Of a DNA stretch of 60,000 bases, positions 12,485 through 24,942 are shown piece by piece (the first letter of the stretch is position 1; each line of letters starts with the position of its first letter). Source of the DNA: Zygnema cylindricum. Lineage: Eukaryota > Streptophyta > Zygnematophyceae > Zygnematales > Zygnemataceae. A program made the translations under genes and the position numbers. A model generated the notes under the pieces. It was not told the origin of the DNA. It ran no database searches and saw only the letters and a list, made by a program, of their open reading frames with translations. The stretch covers positions 211,727-271,726 of the forward strand of contig JBBHKE010001578.1 in the NCBI GenBank assembly GCA_037447655.1. Reading direction: 5' to 3'.

Positions 12485-13990
12485 TATAGTTACGAGGGAC
12501 ATTGTTCAAAGAACAAATCGAAAGGGTTCCTGCTCTCCAGACGCTAGCGATGCAGAGAGGGATACAGCACAATAATGTAGGCAAGTGGGAGGCGTTGGTG
12601 TCTCCGTTGAAGACTCCGTTGGAGGAGAGATATGTCGTCCACCAAGACTTGAATTGTCTTCCCCTAAGACTGTAAGGTGTTTTTCTTTAAGACTCCAGGT
12701 GCCGGTAGTGGCACCCGTGAGCTTGGGGTTTTCGCAGAATAGTTTTGCAAAGAGGGAGCGAAGGTAGAGCCGAAAAAGGAAAGGAAAGCTGTGCATGTAA
12801 AGGATTGGGGCAGAGGTGTTTTTTACCAGAATGAATGAATATGCAGGTTGGTGCTGATTCTTTTTGTCTTTTAGTCGCATTGTCTCGGAGGCTATATTTA
12901 GGTCATAGACTACTGGGTGTATTTGATGGCGAGATTTGGTTTCGAGTCTCTTTGGACCTTGCCGTGGTTCAAATGGGCATGTTGTACTGGAAGGTGGTGG
13001 GAGGTGGGATGTGGATAAAACGTGAGTGCTGTCCTCCGCGGGTAGACAATTCGTCATTTGTGATGTCAAAATAGAGCTGGTTGGAAAAGTAGCCGTTATG
13101 TTAGTCTTTTGAATGGGAGAGGAATCGGTAACTAAGTCAGGTAATGGCAGGTGAAAATATTGGCGTTGCGTCTTTTGAGATTTACCTTTTTCAAATTTGT
13201 ACCTTATTGCACAACAGAATTTTGTTTTATGTTAAAAAATAACTTGTAGAAGCATTTTAGGTTTTTCTGACTTCTAAGTGGGCGGCACCGGGGGCCTGGG
13301 TTTCCTGGTTCATCTTGCAAAAGTTGTGGTCGTGTCTTAAATGTCTATCGCTTCACTTGGGAATTTTCTATATTGCCTCGTTACCATGGCGACCAATCTT
13401 ATGTAGATGATGATGATGTTTGTGTGGATACTGTCATAATGGTGATTATCTCATAATAGTATTTAGTGTTTTGTCCAAAAAAGAGCAAGCTCAGATTCTG
13501 AAAAAAAAAGTACGTTCGTCAGAGACATGTTTGTAAACCCAAAAAAGGTGTCGGCTGTTGGAGTGACCTATTCTATTTTTGTCTTTTTTGCTTATTACAA
13601 GTATAAGAAGTATGATCATCCACTTGTTTCCCTTGACAATCAAATTTACACGTGTGGTTATTTCATATTTTCTTGCGTTCCCCTCTTGTCCGGTTCCGTA
13701 AAAAAAGAATGTTCTACATCCACATAAATGTTGTTTTGTAGCAACAAAATGATCAACTTAGATGATACCTCCCAACTATTTATAACTCTTGACAACTTCA
13801 ATGGTTACAGATGTGCTGCGATTAGTATATATACAATCCCATTTGCTTGTATGTCCAGTTATTCAGCCCAACAGGGGCTGTTTGCTCTGTCCTCCCATGG
13901 GGTGATCCACACTACTGTGACTATTGTGATCCACATTGGTCGCACACTATTGTGACTAATGCTTTTGAGACTCATCGGGAGGTATCACAT
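12485..13990. other. 3' flank of FZR and intergenic DNA, no gene seen
   Basis: The 3' untranslated region of the FZR gene must start here, but its end is not obvious. No recognisable protein family, RNA gene or mobile element was found. A 187-codon open frame on the minus strand (12506-13069) lacks recognisable domains and lies against the 3' flank. Confidence 0.4.
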
Positions 13991-14525
13991 AGTTATCCTT
14001 AAAAAAAAATTATAAGAAAATACTTTAAAAAAAGCACTGGTAATCCATAAGAGTATGTGGGATCCAGAAAAGTGGATGGCAAAATCGGAAATGAAATGAA
14101 AAAACAGTGAACGAAACTAACACTTAGACAAAAGCCATGCCAACCAAATATAGTCAATGAAGGAACAATCACAAAAACAGCAACAAAATAAGACACCAGC
14201 ACCAACACTACCTAAGCAAACCACAACAGGGCCAAAGGTCTTCTAAAAGCCACCCCTTAAGTTCACCAAGCTCATGGGGGACGTTGAGGAACATCCGGGA
14301 CAGGCCGATGGTCCTTAACAACAATAGCCAAGAGGAAGCAGATATAAGCATACATTCGCTGTAAAGCCATATGTATACACTGGCAATAAGAAGATGAAAG
14401 GACTAAAGGAGGAGGGCTCCCAAGGCCCCTTATCTACAAAGAGCCCCAACCGCAAGTATGGAGAAACATGTCTAAGGCAACTCCCAAACAACCAAATTTT
14501 CAAACTGCCATTAGAATAAAATCAT

Positions 14526-16040
14526 TTATAGTATCACGTTGTGCGTAATCCCGCTCCTTCTGGGCCACGTCACGGGTGGCCACTTCAACACACCGTGCAC
14601 TTGACCAACGACTTTATCCGAGGGAGGGTTCGCCAAAACAATGTCACAAAATATACGACTGGCATCATCTAGCAATATAATATTAATCCAACACGAAGGG
14701 ATTTTATGTGAAACTTCTCCTCGAACAAAAAATCTGCCCTTAAAAGTAATAGTTGCAATGGTGTCATGACTAGTGTAGTGTACTTTAATCAACCATCCTC
14801 TGTGGAGCAACGAAGCAAATTGAAGTCATCTGGGTGAACGACAAGGCCACACAAGCAAGTAAGAGAGCCAAGTAAAAGTGGATGAGGGAGGCCAAGAACA
14901 GCCAAGAGAGAGGGATGAGGGAGACAGAGCCTGAGGGTGGTGCTAAAAACAATCCTTAAAAAAGTTATACCTTGGGTCAGCTTTGTCTCTAGCGCCGATA
15001 ACATGGGCATCATCCCCCGCCGAATGAGAGAGGTTGGAAGGTAAATCAGAAGCGAAAGTGCGGAGGGCCCAACAATGAGAAAGAGTAAAAAAAGGTCCAT
15101 CAAAGGGGGTCCACCAGGCGAGTGTCGGTCTCAGCGGATAAGAGGAACGAAACCATTATCAACGTAGAAGGAGAGGTGGCTTGTTAAAAAATAAAAGGCT
15201 TGCATAAGGGAACATCTGAACGGGATGGGGCAATCATGAGCTTCGAAAAGGTGACGCTGCAATCCACCGTGTTGAAGGCATTGGAAACATCAACCTTGGG
15301 GACTTATTAGCACTGATAGAGACCCAACAATGCCCAAAACCCCGTGGAACACCCTTCTTGAGTGGCCACTACAAACTGACGAGGAGAAAAAGTATCGTGA
15401 AATGCGGGCACGGGTTGGATACAAATAGCACGAGCCATTAGGTTGTATAAAACTTCTCCCACAACTTTGTGGAGAATTCCCCCCATTCGGCTTGTGGACA
15501 CCCACGAGCAAGACATCGTGGGAAGATCACAAAATCGAGGGGGGACATTTTCCCCATCAATCAAGGAACATATCCGAAACAAATATTGTAATCTCGAGCA
15601 ACCAAGTCGCGTAAAATATGTCGTAGACCGTGCCAAGTGGACCCCCTATTGAAAGATGGGAATAAGTGGTAAGTGTCTTAATCAAAGCAACTCGATCTAG
15701 AATAAGACACTCCAAAGGCTCAAATGTGTAGATACAAGGAGACGAAGTAGTAGGAAATCTAGCGGAGGAAGCGATCGCAATACCTCGACCGTCGCAAAAT
15801 TTTGAGGAGCAAGGGTGAATGGGTGGAGGACGTTAACCGCATGCGAAAGCTCACAAACACGACGTAGATGAAATATTCGTCGACACGAGGATGGAAGGCC
15901 CGAAGGCCTAGGAGGACTACAGGGTGTAAAAGAAAGGCTAGCAATACGATCCTCATGCTCGACATAGACGCCCTTCTAATCACCTCAAACAAGAGCCTCG
16001 TTACCACCTCCACGACTTGGTTGGACAAGTACCACAAGTG
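14526..16040 (-). pseudogene. Decayed non-LTR (LINE-type) reverse transcriptase
   Basis: Reverse-transcriptase landmarks occur in the right order on the minus strand but in shifting frames. The first is a block with VVGEVLYNLMARAI followed by SPRQFVVATQEGCS (about 15350-15480). Next is KVDVSNAFNTV (about 15265-15300), the usual D-bearing palm motif of this class. It is followed by an ETDTRLVDPL block (about 15105-15140), resembling the family's QGDPL motif, and then AGDDAHVIGA (about 14985-15020), where the catalytic DD pair is still visible. Stops and frameshifts separate the blocks. No endonuclease domain or poly(A) tail was recognised, so the ends of the element are unknown. The flanks up to about 16680 have no other recognised content and may belong to it. 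Confidence 0.6.
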
Positions 16041-16725
16041 AAAACCTAAGAAGGAGGTGCCAAAAGAACCTCTTTACATATGTGTGGAACAACTATTGGT
16101 CTACGTTACTCGCTCACTAGTTTTTATAGATAATTTGATAATCTTTTTCCGAGTTTTATGACAGTTGCATGATACGTTTTCCCAATATCTTTGATTTTAA
16201 TGCATATGCGTGCTAGTGTACTTTTGAACCACGTGGCTTCTAGATTTTTACAACAAGAACAAGATTCCCACCTATGCCATTGAGAAGCATGGTTAGGTCT
16301 CGCAACTAGTTTTAAAACTTTATCGTGAACATCTCTTTGTGCAATATTGTCAGAAAAGAGCTCAACATTTCATTCACCATTTGGACGATATACCTAGTTA
16401 CCTCTCGTTTGTTTTAAAGCCACCTAAACGGAGCACTTAATCTTTTATGACAAAATTGTGGACAACACTCAATCTTTTCACACCATTACCTTCGCCAAGA
16501 TGTTGTCTTCCTCCTCTCTTGTATTAACGCTCTTTAAACATATTTATAAGGGTGCCACCATTCTATTATAACATCTTGTACTAGTTTCCAATTTGCGGCG
16601 GTGCTCTCTCTTTTGCTGCCTTGGTTTATTGTTATAATATATCACGACAATTGTGACTTCCACCCACATTTTCAAGGCACACTGACGTACCACACTTGAT
16701 CTACAATTCTTTGTTTTTGGCGTGA

Positions 16726-17498
16726 TGCAATTCCGAGACCTCTAAAGGTCCTCAGAATGGGCAGCTCACACGAAGCCCTTGGGATAACCCTGACCCCTTT
16801 ATATTTCAGCAAGAATAACAACCACCCTAGAAGACAGGAAATCTGACCACCTCCACCCCCGTGAAGGCAAGACTCTCTTGAGTGGATAACAAAAAGAATC
16901 TCTGAATTTTCTCCCCTGAGCAGTAAGTTAGGAATGGTCAAAAATGACCTTTTGTACAAGAGCTCTCTCGGAGAGAGGTGGCTACCTACTTCATTTTTCT
17001 AAGTCTTATCTTCCTCTCTAATCCCTTACTATTGACATACGACACCAATCGCAGTGTTGTATCGTACCTAAAGTTACATGTGTCGGTGTACTTTTTGTAC
17101 GGCCATCGTACGACATAGCAAAAAGTCGACACATGCCATATCCGGATTCGTTCCTATAATCCTTGGAGATGTCGCAAGCTAATGTGGTTCTGCCATGTGC
17201 CAATAGACGTGGCGGTGACCCAAAACCGCCAAAAACCTATTCCGCGATCTCGACATCTATCGCGGCCGTTCGATCAGAACCAACTTTCAATTGTAGCCGT
17301 CGAAATTGGATGCGCAGTATTTGTTTCGCTGTTGAAACAAATGCGCAGTATCCATTTCGTCAACATACCGTACTCCGTACTATATAAAACTGTATCCATG
17401 CACTACGTATCTATTTCCCATAAACAAATTTGTCTATGTAAATCTATTTATATATTTGTCAAACCCTATATACTTCAGCATTGGTCCTAAAGTTATAG
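16726..17498 (-). mobile_element. Older Copia-family LTR, distal part (split by a nested solo LTR)
   Basis: Read on the minus strand, this is the downstream part of a roughly 1.1-1.2 kb LTR family present seven times in the window. Family landmarks are gacacgtgtcgac, a block of gtac-rich words, gagagagg, the caggggtg motif and a terminal ggtctc.gag. It is continued by 18758-19072, because a younger LTR sits at 17504-18752. Together the two parts form the 3' LTR of the Copia remnant at 19073-21415. Confidence 0.7.
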
Positions 17499-17503
17499 GA
17501 AAA

Positions 17504-18752
17504 TGAAATCCTATGGGGTCCATTACCACACAGAATTTGCAGATCCAAAGAAGCTTATTTAGATAGTGCCAACTCCAAGTTGATACAAACCCAAATAAAT
17601 GACACTTTGACACTCAAAACCCCAATTCAACTTCACCCTTGTGAAGAGAAGACCTTTTGTGTGCTTAGTTCCACCACAGAATGCAAAGCTTAAACATGTG
17701 TTTTGGACAATATTCCCCACTTTGAATTTCCCACTGAATAAGTGCCACCCAGGCACGAAAAAACTTTGACCGACTACACCTCTGTGTAGCTTCGACTCCC
17801 CTCAGTCTGTAGCAAAAAGAATCACTGAATTTGCTGCCTGAGCAGTAAGTTATGGTTGGTCAAAGATGGCCTTCATAGTTACAAGCTCTCTTAGGGAGAG
17901 GTACCTAAATATCACTAAGTCTTAGTCTGCCTACTCACGACTACCTACTACTAAACCCTAGTCCAATAGGAACACTATATAGTACAAGAAGGTACAATGG
18001 GAGATGTACTTATTGTACGACCATTGTACGACATGGTTTAAAAGGTGACACCTGTCAAATCGGGAGCCATGGTTCCTCCTCCCATATTCTCCGGTTTCAA
18101 ATAATGTGACGCCACGTGGCACGGCGTGACGCTATCTCCGAATGCCGCCAAAAGCTCACTTCGCGTGGCGGCTACAATGCCGGCCGTCGGATCAAAACAT
18201 ATTTTACACGGTTCAGATTTGCGTAGATGCATGAATTGTTCATCTTCGCTAGTCTGGTGTTAATTAGCTGTTACGTTAATATTTAAAGATATTTGAAATC
18301 TGATACGTGTATCGTTTAGATAACGCCTTAGTGGATAAGGCGTATCGTTACAAAAATTTCATAGACCCACGTTCAAATCCGAGGGACAACAGCTTTTACT
18401 TTTTTGTCAATGTGTTTGGGAATTCTTTATTTAAATAGTTTTAAATACCTATTGTACCCAACATACCTTAACATTGATGTATTATGTAGGGCAAAGCTAA
18501 CGGCTACTAGCTGCGTCAACGGCTAGATCAAATCCTAGTTACGACAGTCCAATTTTGGTACAAACTAAGTATTAGCCTATTCTTTGTCTCCTTGGATATT
18601 ATAGACAACCATGGCTCTAGCTCTCTCTCCGGTCTTCAGTGACTGTAACAAGTATGGGGACTGGAGAGTTTGAGCGAGAAACAGGTTGCGTTTGCTTTAA
18701 TTTCTCTATTTATTTTTCCAATACAGACCTAGAAAATACATCAATTTCAACA
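17504..18752 (-). mobile_element. Nested solo Copia-family LTR with 5-bp TSD (GAAAA)
   Basis: On the minus strand the element starts TGTTGAAATTGATG at 18752 and ends GGATTTCA at 17504 (TG...CA, 1249 bp). It is flanked by gaaaa on both sides (17499-17503 and 18753-18757). Sequence on each side rejoins into a continuous older LTR of the same family. No internal domain is present, so it is a solo LTR left by LTR-LTR recombination. It carries the tRNA-like module at about 18318-18390. Confidence 0.85.
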
Positions 18753-18757
18753 GAAAA

Positions 18758-19072
18758 GGGTAATGGTTACTAGCTAACTTGACGGGCGGTGGGTACCAGG
18801 ATCAAATCTTCGGTCCGTCAAGTTCCCTTTTGTTAAACCTACCAATCTTGGGTCCGTCAAGTTCCCTTTTGTTAAACCTACCAACCTACTACCTGTCTCT
18901 CTCTCGACAACACAGGCAACCATGGCTCTAGCTCCCTCTCCAACCTTCAGTGACTGTGACAAGTGTGGGAGTTGTACAGAGGAGTTAGAGGCAGACTGCT
19001 TGTGCTTATATTTTGCATTATTTATACATTTGAAGACCTAGAAAATACTAACAAAAACCATTAGTTCCTACA
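18758..19072 (-). mobile_element. Older Copia-family LTR, proximal part
   Basis: On the minus strand this begins TGTAGGAACTAATGG at 19072, matching the starts of the other copies (TGTTGGAATTC at 41226). It includes the conserved cagtcactgaag and gagccatggtt block. An internal 46-bp stretch containing gggaacttgacgga is duplicated (about 18810-18885). It joins 16726-17498 across the nested solo LTR. Confidence 0.75.
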
Positions 19073-21415
19073 CTCGCTTTATTTTCTAGTCACTTTTATA
19101 TTTAAGACCACACTTCTCCTTGCATAAAATCAGTTTAGGGGAAGGCACACGTTTGGTCATCATATCTGGTACCATCTCACTATCTGGTCTATACTCTAAA
19201 CTTATTATCTTATTTTCTATTTTCTCCCTAACAAAGCTAAGTGTAATGTCCATATGTTTTGCTTTAAAGTGGTGTTTTAGGATTCGCAGAAATGGCAATG
19301 GCTGCCTGATGATCACAAAACACTTTCAGGAAACCACTCTTAAGAGACTAAGCTCACCAAGCAAGGACTTGACCCACATTAATTCTTTAACAACAAAGCA
19401 AGAGGCCATATACCCTGCCTCCATGGTGGACTGAGCAATGACCTTTTTTGCTTGCTGCTCCAGCAACAAGCCCCATCACCCACATATAATACATACCCAG
19501 ACGTGCATCTCCTCATAGGAGCATCCCCATAGCTGGCATCACTCCAAGTGGTGATGTCAGTATTTTTCCCACCCAAATGCAACCATAGATCTTTAGTCCC
19601 TATGAGATATCTAAGGACCCTCTTAGCTACCTCCTAATCCTTCTTAGTTGGAGCATTCAGACTCCTACTTAGTACTCCTACTGCTGCGGCTATGTTTGGC
19701 AGGGTACAATTCATAAAATATATTAGGCTGCCCACTACTTGTCTATAAGGGATTGTCTACATAAATCTTTTCTCTTCTGGGCTAAACTCATCATCAAAGA
19801 TTATAACTCCCTCTTCCACACTCCCCTCACTTCACTTCTTTAGCTCCATTAGAGTGGTACAACTATTAGCCTTGTCCATTTGGAATATTTTTTGCATGTT
19901 TCCAGTGGCCTCTTTGTGAGTTAATCTTATTATCTTTCTATATCTGTCTCTCTCTACTTGAATTCCCAAAATATACCTTGCTTCTCCGATATCTTTTATC
20001 CCAAATTTTTCTTTTTAAATCATTTTTTAGCTTATATATCTTATCCATAGATATACTTAAAACAAGCAAATCATCAACATAAATTGCAATGAAAATAATT
20101 CCTTCCTCATCTTCAAACAAATAAATTGAGTGATCTGAGCTGATCTGAATATATCCCAAACTCGTAAGAAACTCATCGAGCTTCTTGTTCCATTGCCGGG
20201 GCGCCTGTTTCAGCCCATACAAAGATTTGATCAATTGGCATACCTTGCTCTCCTCTCTTTGCTCCACAAATCCTTCGGGCTGTCGCATAAAAAACTCCTC
20301 TTCCATGTAGGAAGGCCGTCTTTATGTCCATATGATGTACTTCCATGTCTTCTGCTGTTGCCATACTGAAAAGTATCGGAACGGAGGGAAATCTGACGAC
20401 CGGGGCAAATGTCTCTTCGTAGTCAATTCCCTCTTTATGGGTAAATCCTTTCGCCACTAACCGAGCCTTATAACGCTCAATGGTGTTATCCGGGTTGAGT
20501 TTCAATTTAAATACCCACTAACACCTAATTGGCTTTCTGTTAGGAGGACAGTCCATCAATTCTTATGTATCGTCTGCTATAATTGAAGCTATCTCCTCAT
20601 TAATGGTTGACTTCCACCGGTTGCTTTCAAGACACTTCATTGCCTTATTATAAGTTTGAGGTTCATTGGGGTGAGATAGTTTAGTTACCTTGTTGTTAAC
20701 ATGTCTCTCTTGTATGCTTTTGCTGCTTCTTCTTCCTCCTTCAAACTTTGTTGCCGGAATAGATGGTTCCCGTGGATTCTTTCGAACAATTTCGACTTCT
20801 CCCCTATCCTTCGATTTCGGGTCTATTTCCACCACGTCTTTCGTTTCGGTTGGAATTGTTACTAGGGGTTCAACGGCTGAGTCCTCTTCAATTTGCTCTG
20901 TACCTGTAAGATCATCATCTTCTCGAAAACTTGGATAGTTAGGAAACTCAAAGTCATCACAATTTTCTGACTCAAATCTGATTTTGATTGTCTTTGTATG
21001 CTTAAAGGGATCTATAGATTTCCCTTCATCCATAACCACTAGATGCTTCACTAGGATTATATCTTCTCTCTTGAGATCATAAACTCTATATCCCTTTGCA
21101 TCTTCATCATATCCTAACAACTATCATGGTTTTCTTTTTGGATCTAACTTCATATTTGACCGATCTCTATTTAGGATGAATACCTGACTACTGAAAACCT
21201 TTAAGCGTGAAACATCTGGTTTTCGGCTGGTCCATCTCTCATAAGGTGTTTGGCCTTTTATTGCTTAAGTAAGAACTCTATTCTTGAGATAATTTGCACA
21301 TTTCATTGCTTCGGCCCAAAATCACTTTCCGACCTTATTATCTAACAACATACTCATAGCACGGCTACACCATTCTGCTCACGATTTTCAAGAACTGTCT
21401 TTTGGTGTTGCACTC
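19073..21415 (-). pseudogene. Copia retrotransposon pol remnant: integrase C-terminus, RT, RNase H
   Basis: Several frames on the minus strand together read the second half of a Ty1/Copia polyprotein. The order is an integrase tail with the LLGYDEDAKGYRVYDL motif (about 21060-21125), then an acidic linker (20563-21060). Reverse transcriptase follows, with YKARLVAKGFTHKEGIDY, MDIKTAFLHG, LYGLKQAPRQWNKKLD and YVDDLLVL (YVDD codons at 20070-20081). RNase H comes last, with TDITTWSDASYGDAP and a C-terminal DMMTKRVP block ending at 19086. Frames break at several points, for example near 20300 and 20560. Gag, protease and most of integrase are missing where another LTR abuts at 21416. Its 3' LTR is 16726-19072. 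Confidence 0.85.
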
Positions 21416-22270
21416 TAAAATTCGGTGGTCTCCATTGACCCACAGAATGAGCAACCTATGTAAAGCCTCTAAGATAATATTTTCCCCTTCCACTTTCCCA
21501 CTGAATAAGTGCCTCCCAAGCACACAAATATTGTGACCACCCTCACCCTTGTGAGGAGAAGACTTTCTTGAGTCAAACGCAAAAAAAATCACTGAATTTG
21601 CTCCCCGTGTAGTAAGTTATGGCTGGTCAAAGATGACCTTTATAGTTACAAGCTCTCTTAGAGAGAGGTACCTAAATATCAATAAGTCTTGGTCTGCCTA
21701 CTCACGACTACCTACTACTAAACCCTAGTCCAATAGGAACACTATATAGTACAAAAAGGTACAATAGGAGATGTACTTATTGTACGACATGGTCTACAAG
21801 GTGACACTTGTCAAATCAGGAGCCATGATTCCTCCTCCCATCTTCTCCGGTATCAAATAATATGGCGCCACGTGGCACCACGTGACGCTATCTCCAAATG
21901 ACGCCAAAATCTTGCTTTTTCGTGGCGGCTACAATGTTGGCCGTTCGATCAAAACATATTTTACACGGTTCAGATTCGCGTACATGCATGAATTGCTCCT
22001 TTTGGTTAGTCAGTTGTTAATTAGTTGTTGCGTTAATATTTATATATCTTTGAAACCCGTCACGTGTATCGTTTCGATAACTCCCTAGCGGATAAGGCTT
22101 ACTTCTACATACTAAATCACAGACCCATCTTCAAATCTGGACTTAGGCAACATTTTAGTAAAATATCCTCTACTTCAAAATCTGCCACTTTCTAAATATG
22201 GCGGCAGCCATGGTGTGCCTTTGATCCTCACTCTCTTTCTTTAAAGTAAAACTAAAATAGAGAAGTGAAC
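21416..22270 (-). mobile_element. Copia-family LTR (3' LTR of the 22.3-23.9 kb remnant)
   Basis: The end on the minus strand is at 21416 (forward taaaattcggtggtctcc). Family landmarks follow in order: the caataagt and aggcac blocks, gagagagg, gtac-rich words, cacgtgg, and the tRNA-like module (about 22075-22140). The start, near 22270, is poorly conserved. It runs straight into the pol remnant on its right, so it is probably that element's 3' LTR. Confidence 0.65.
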
Positions 22271-23881
22271 TATTAATTACCTCTTTTCAACTCTCCCCTT
22301 AATTCCTGGTCACTTTTAAATTTTAATCCACAGTTTTCTCTGCAATAAATCAACTTAGGGTAAGGCACTGGTTTTCTCATCATGTCTGCAATCATTTCTC
22401 TATCAGTTTTATGAACCAGTTTAATAATTTTATTTTCAACCTTCTCTTTGACAAAGCTTAGTCTAATTTCCATATGCTTAGCTTTGAAGTGATGTTTCGG
22501 ATTAGCTGCAATAGAGATAGCAGCTTGATTATCACAAAAAACATTTTGGAGTTCCAGACTTCATGAACCCAAGTTCTTCAAGAAGAGATTTAACCCACAT
22601 TAATTCTTTGGTGGCAACACAAGAAGCCATGTATTCAGCCACAACAGTGGACTGAGCAACTACTTTTTGTTGCTTGCTACTCGAACAACATGCACCGGAT
22701 CCAATTTGTAACACATATCCAGCCGTACACCACCTTAAAGGCACATCTCCATAACTAGCATCACTCCAGGTGGTGATGTCAGTGTGCTCCCCTCCCAAAT
22801 GCAACCATTATTCCCTTGTCCCCACCAAATACCTCATCACCCTTTTGGCAACCTCCCAGTCTCTCTTTTTTGGTTCATTTAGACTTCTACTAAGGACACC
22901 TACAGCTGCCGCTATATTTGGACGGGTATAGTTGATAAAATAAATTAAACTGCCTAGAATCTGCCGATAAGGGATATTTTCCATTAATTTTCTTTCTATC
23001 TCATCCATCTCATCATTAATGATCAATATTCCTCTCTCTTCACTCCCCTCAAACACTATCTTGAAATCCATAGGAGTAGTACATCCGTTTGCTTTTTCCA
23101 TCTGAAATTTTTTTAGCGTATTACTGATTGTTTCATTCTGAGTGAGTCTTATAATCATATTCCCTCTATCTCTCTCCATCTGAATTCCCAAAATATACTT
23201 TGCTTCGCCGAGATCTTTCATATCAAAGCTGCTTGTAAGATCCCGTTTTAGTTTGTTAATTTTATCTAAGGACTTCCTTAAGACCAACAAATCATCCACA
23301 TAAATAGCAATGAATATCACTCCATTCACATCCTCAAATAAATATATAGAGTGATCTGAACTAATTCTGATATACCCCAAACCGGTCATAAATTCGTCTA
23401 GCTTTATATTTCATTGTCGCAGGGCTTGCTTAAGCCCCTATAGTGATTTTATCAGTTTACAAACCTTGCTTTCTTCCCCACTTTCCACGAATCCTTCCGG
23501 TTGCCTCATGTAAATTTCTTCTTCCAACTCTCTCTGCAAAAAGGCCGTGTTAATATCCATCTGGTGTATTTCCATATCTTCCGCTGCGGCTATGCTTAAA
23601 AAGATTATAACAGAAGGAAATCTGACAACAGGTGCAAAGGTTTCTTCGTAGTCTATCCCCTCTTTTTGAGTATATCATTTTGCAACTAATCTAGCTTTGT
23701 ACTTCTCAATGGTATTATCCGGGTTTAATTTAAGTTTGAAAACCCACTTACATCCGATCGGTTTTCGGTCCGGTGGACAATCTACCAACTCCCAGGTATT
23801 GGCTTCCATGATAGAGGCCATTTCTTCAATAATAGTTGTGATCCACCGACTACTTTTTGGGGTGTTTATGACCACTAGGTA
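22271..23881 (-). pseudogene. Second Copia pol remnant: RT and RNase H
   Basis: Minus-strand frames read a Ty1/Copia polyprotein related to the one at 19.1-21.4 kb but better preserved. They begin with WELVDCPPDRKPIGCKWVFK (about 23760-23820) and YKARLVAK (about 23680-23700). A broken RT core follows, then IRISSDHSIYLFED with YVDDLLVL (YVDD codons 23291-23302). After that come DLGEAKYILGIQME, PYRQILGSLIYF and TRPNIAAAVG. RNase H shows TDITTWSDASYGDVP and KQQKVVAQSTVVAEYMA, and the tail is DMMRKPVP (22273-22473). The upstream half is lost exactly where an oppositely oriented LTR begins (23882). Confidence 0.85.
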
Positions 23882-24942
23882 TGTTTTAGAAATTAATGGT
23901 CTTTTTTTAAAGTATTTTCTAGGTCAGAATAGAAATATAGAAAGAAGCTGAGGCAGTCAACCTCTAACTTCTCTCTCCAAACTCCTAAACTTGTCCCAGT
24001 CACTGAGAAATTGGAGAGGAAGCTAGAGCCATGGCTACCTAGGCTATCCAGAGGTTTACAGGATATAAATATTAGTAGGGGTTTATTTACTAAAATTATA
24101 TGTGACAGCTCCAGGATTTTATCTTAGAACCTACCGGCCGGTAAACAGTCAGTAGCCGGTAGCTTTAACCGTTAAGTCTAGAGATAGTGTTACGTAGTGT
24201 AGGGTTTCATATTTAATTAAACATTAATACGTAGAATAGTTCATTTAACTGAAATAGTTTTACGGGAGACAGAAATCCAGTAATGTAAAAGTACGGATTA
24301 TGGTACGGATAAGAAACGAATACCAAGAATTTATTTCTTTAGCAAAACGAATACCGCGCATGTATTTATTACGGCTACGCTTAAATGTGAATTTAATCGG
24401 ACGCCGAAATTAAACGTCGAGATCGCAAAAGAGAATTTCAGCGGTTTTTTATCGTCGCCACATCGAATGACACGTGGCGGATTGACATTCGATCGCGGCA
24501 TCTCCGAGGATTAAGGGAGCGAATCCGGATTTACCACGTGTCGACATTTAGGGCATGTCCTACAATGTTCTTACAGAAAGTACACCGCCAGCTATACTAT
24601 TGTGTACCGAGGAGTAATCTGATTGGCTCCGTACATCAGTCGATAGAGTTTGTGAGAGAGATAGGACTTAGAAAAATTAGGAGATAGGACCCTCTCTCCC
24701 AGAGAGCTTCTGTACAAAAGGTCAATTTTGACCCTCCATAACTTACTGCTCAGGGGAGCAAATTCAGAGATTATTTTTGCTATCGACTCACGGGTGTCTT
24801 GCCTTCACAGGGGTGAAGTTGGTCAGAGTTATTGTCTGTAAGTGTGGCAGTAGTTTTTGCTGAAACACAAAGGGGTCAAGGTTATCCTAGATGCTTCTTG
24901 GAAGCTGTCCACTCTGAGGACTTATGGAGGTCTCAGAGTTTC
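23882..24942 (+). mobile_element. Copia-family LTR, plus orientation
   Basis: It starts TGTTTTAGAAATTAATGG at 23882, contains cagtcactgag, gctagagccatgg, gacacgtggcgg and cacgtgtcgaca, and ends at ggaggtctcagagtttc (24942). No target-site duplication was found. The sequence on the right does not continue the Copia remnant on the left, so a rearrangement is likely. The TATA position found in other copies is mutated here (about 24712). Confidence 0.7.

Noticed and set aside
12506-13069. 187-codon open frame on the minus strand behind the FZR gene
   Set aside because: No recognisable domain, mixed composition, and it lies opposite the FZR 3' flank. Most likely a chance frame.
18318-18390. Possible tRNA gene with A and B boxes
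   Set aside because: Acceptor stem does not pair, the unit lies in an LTR and recurs in other LTR copies. Treated as a tRNA-derived module.
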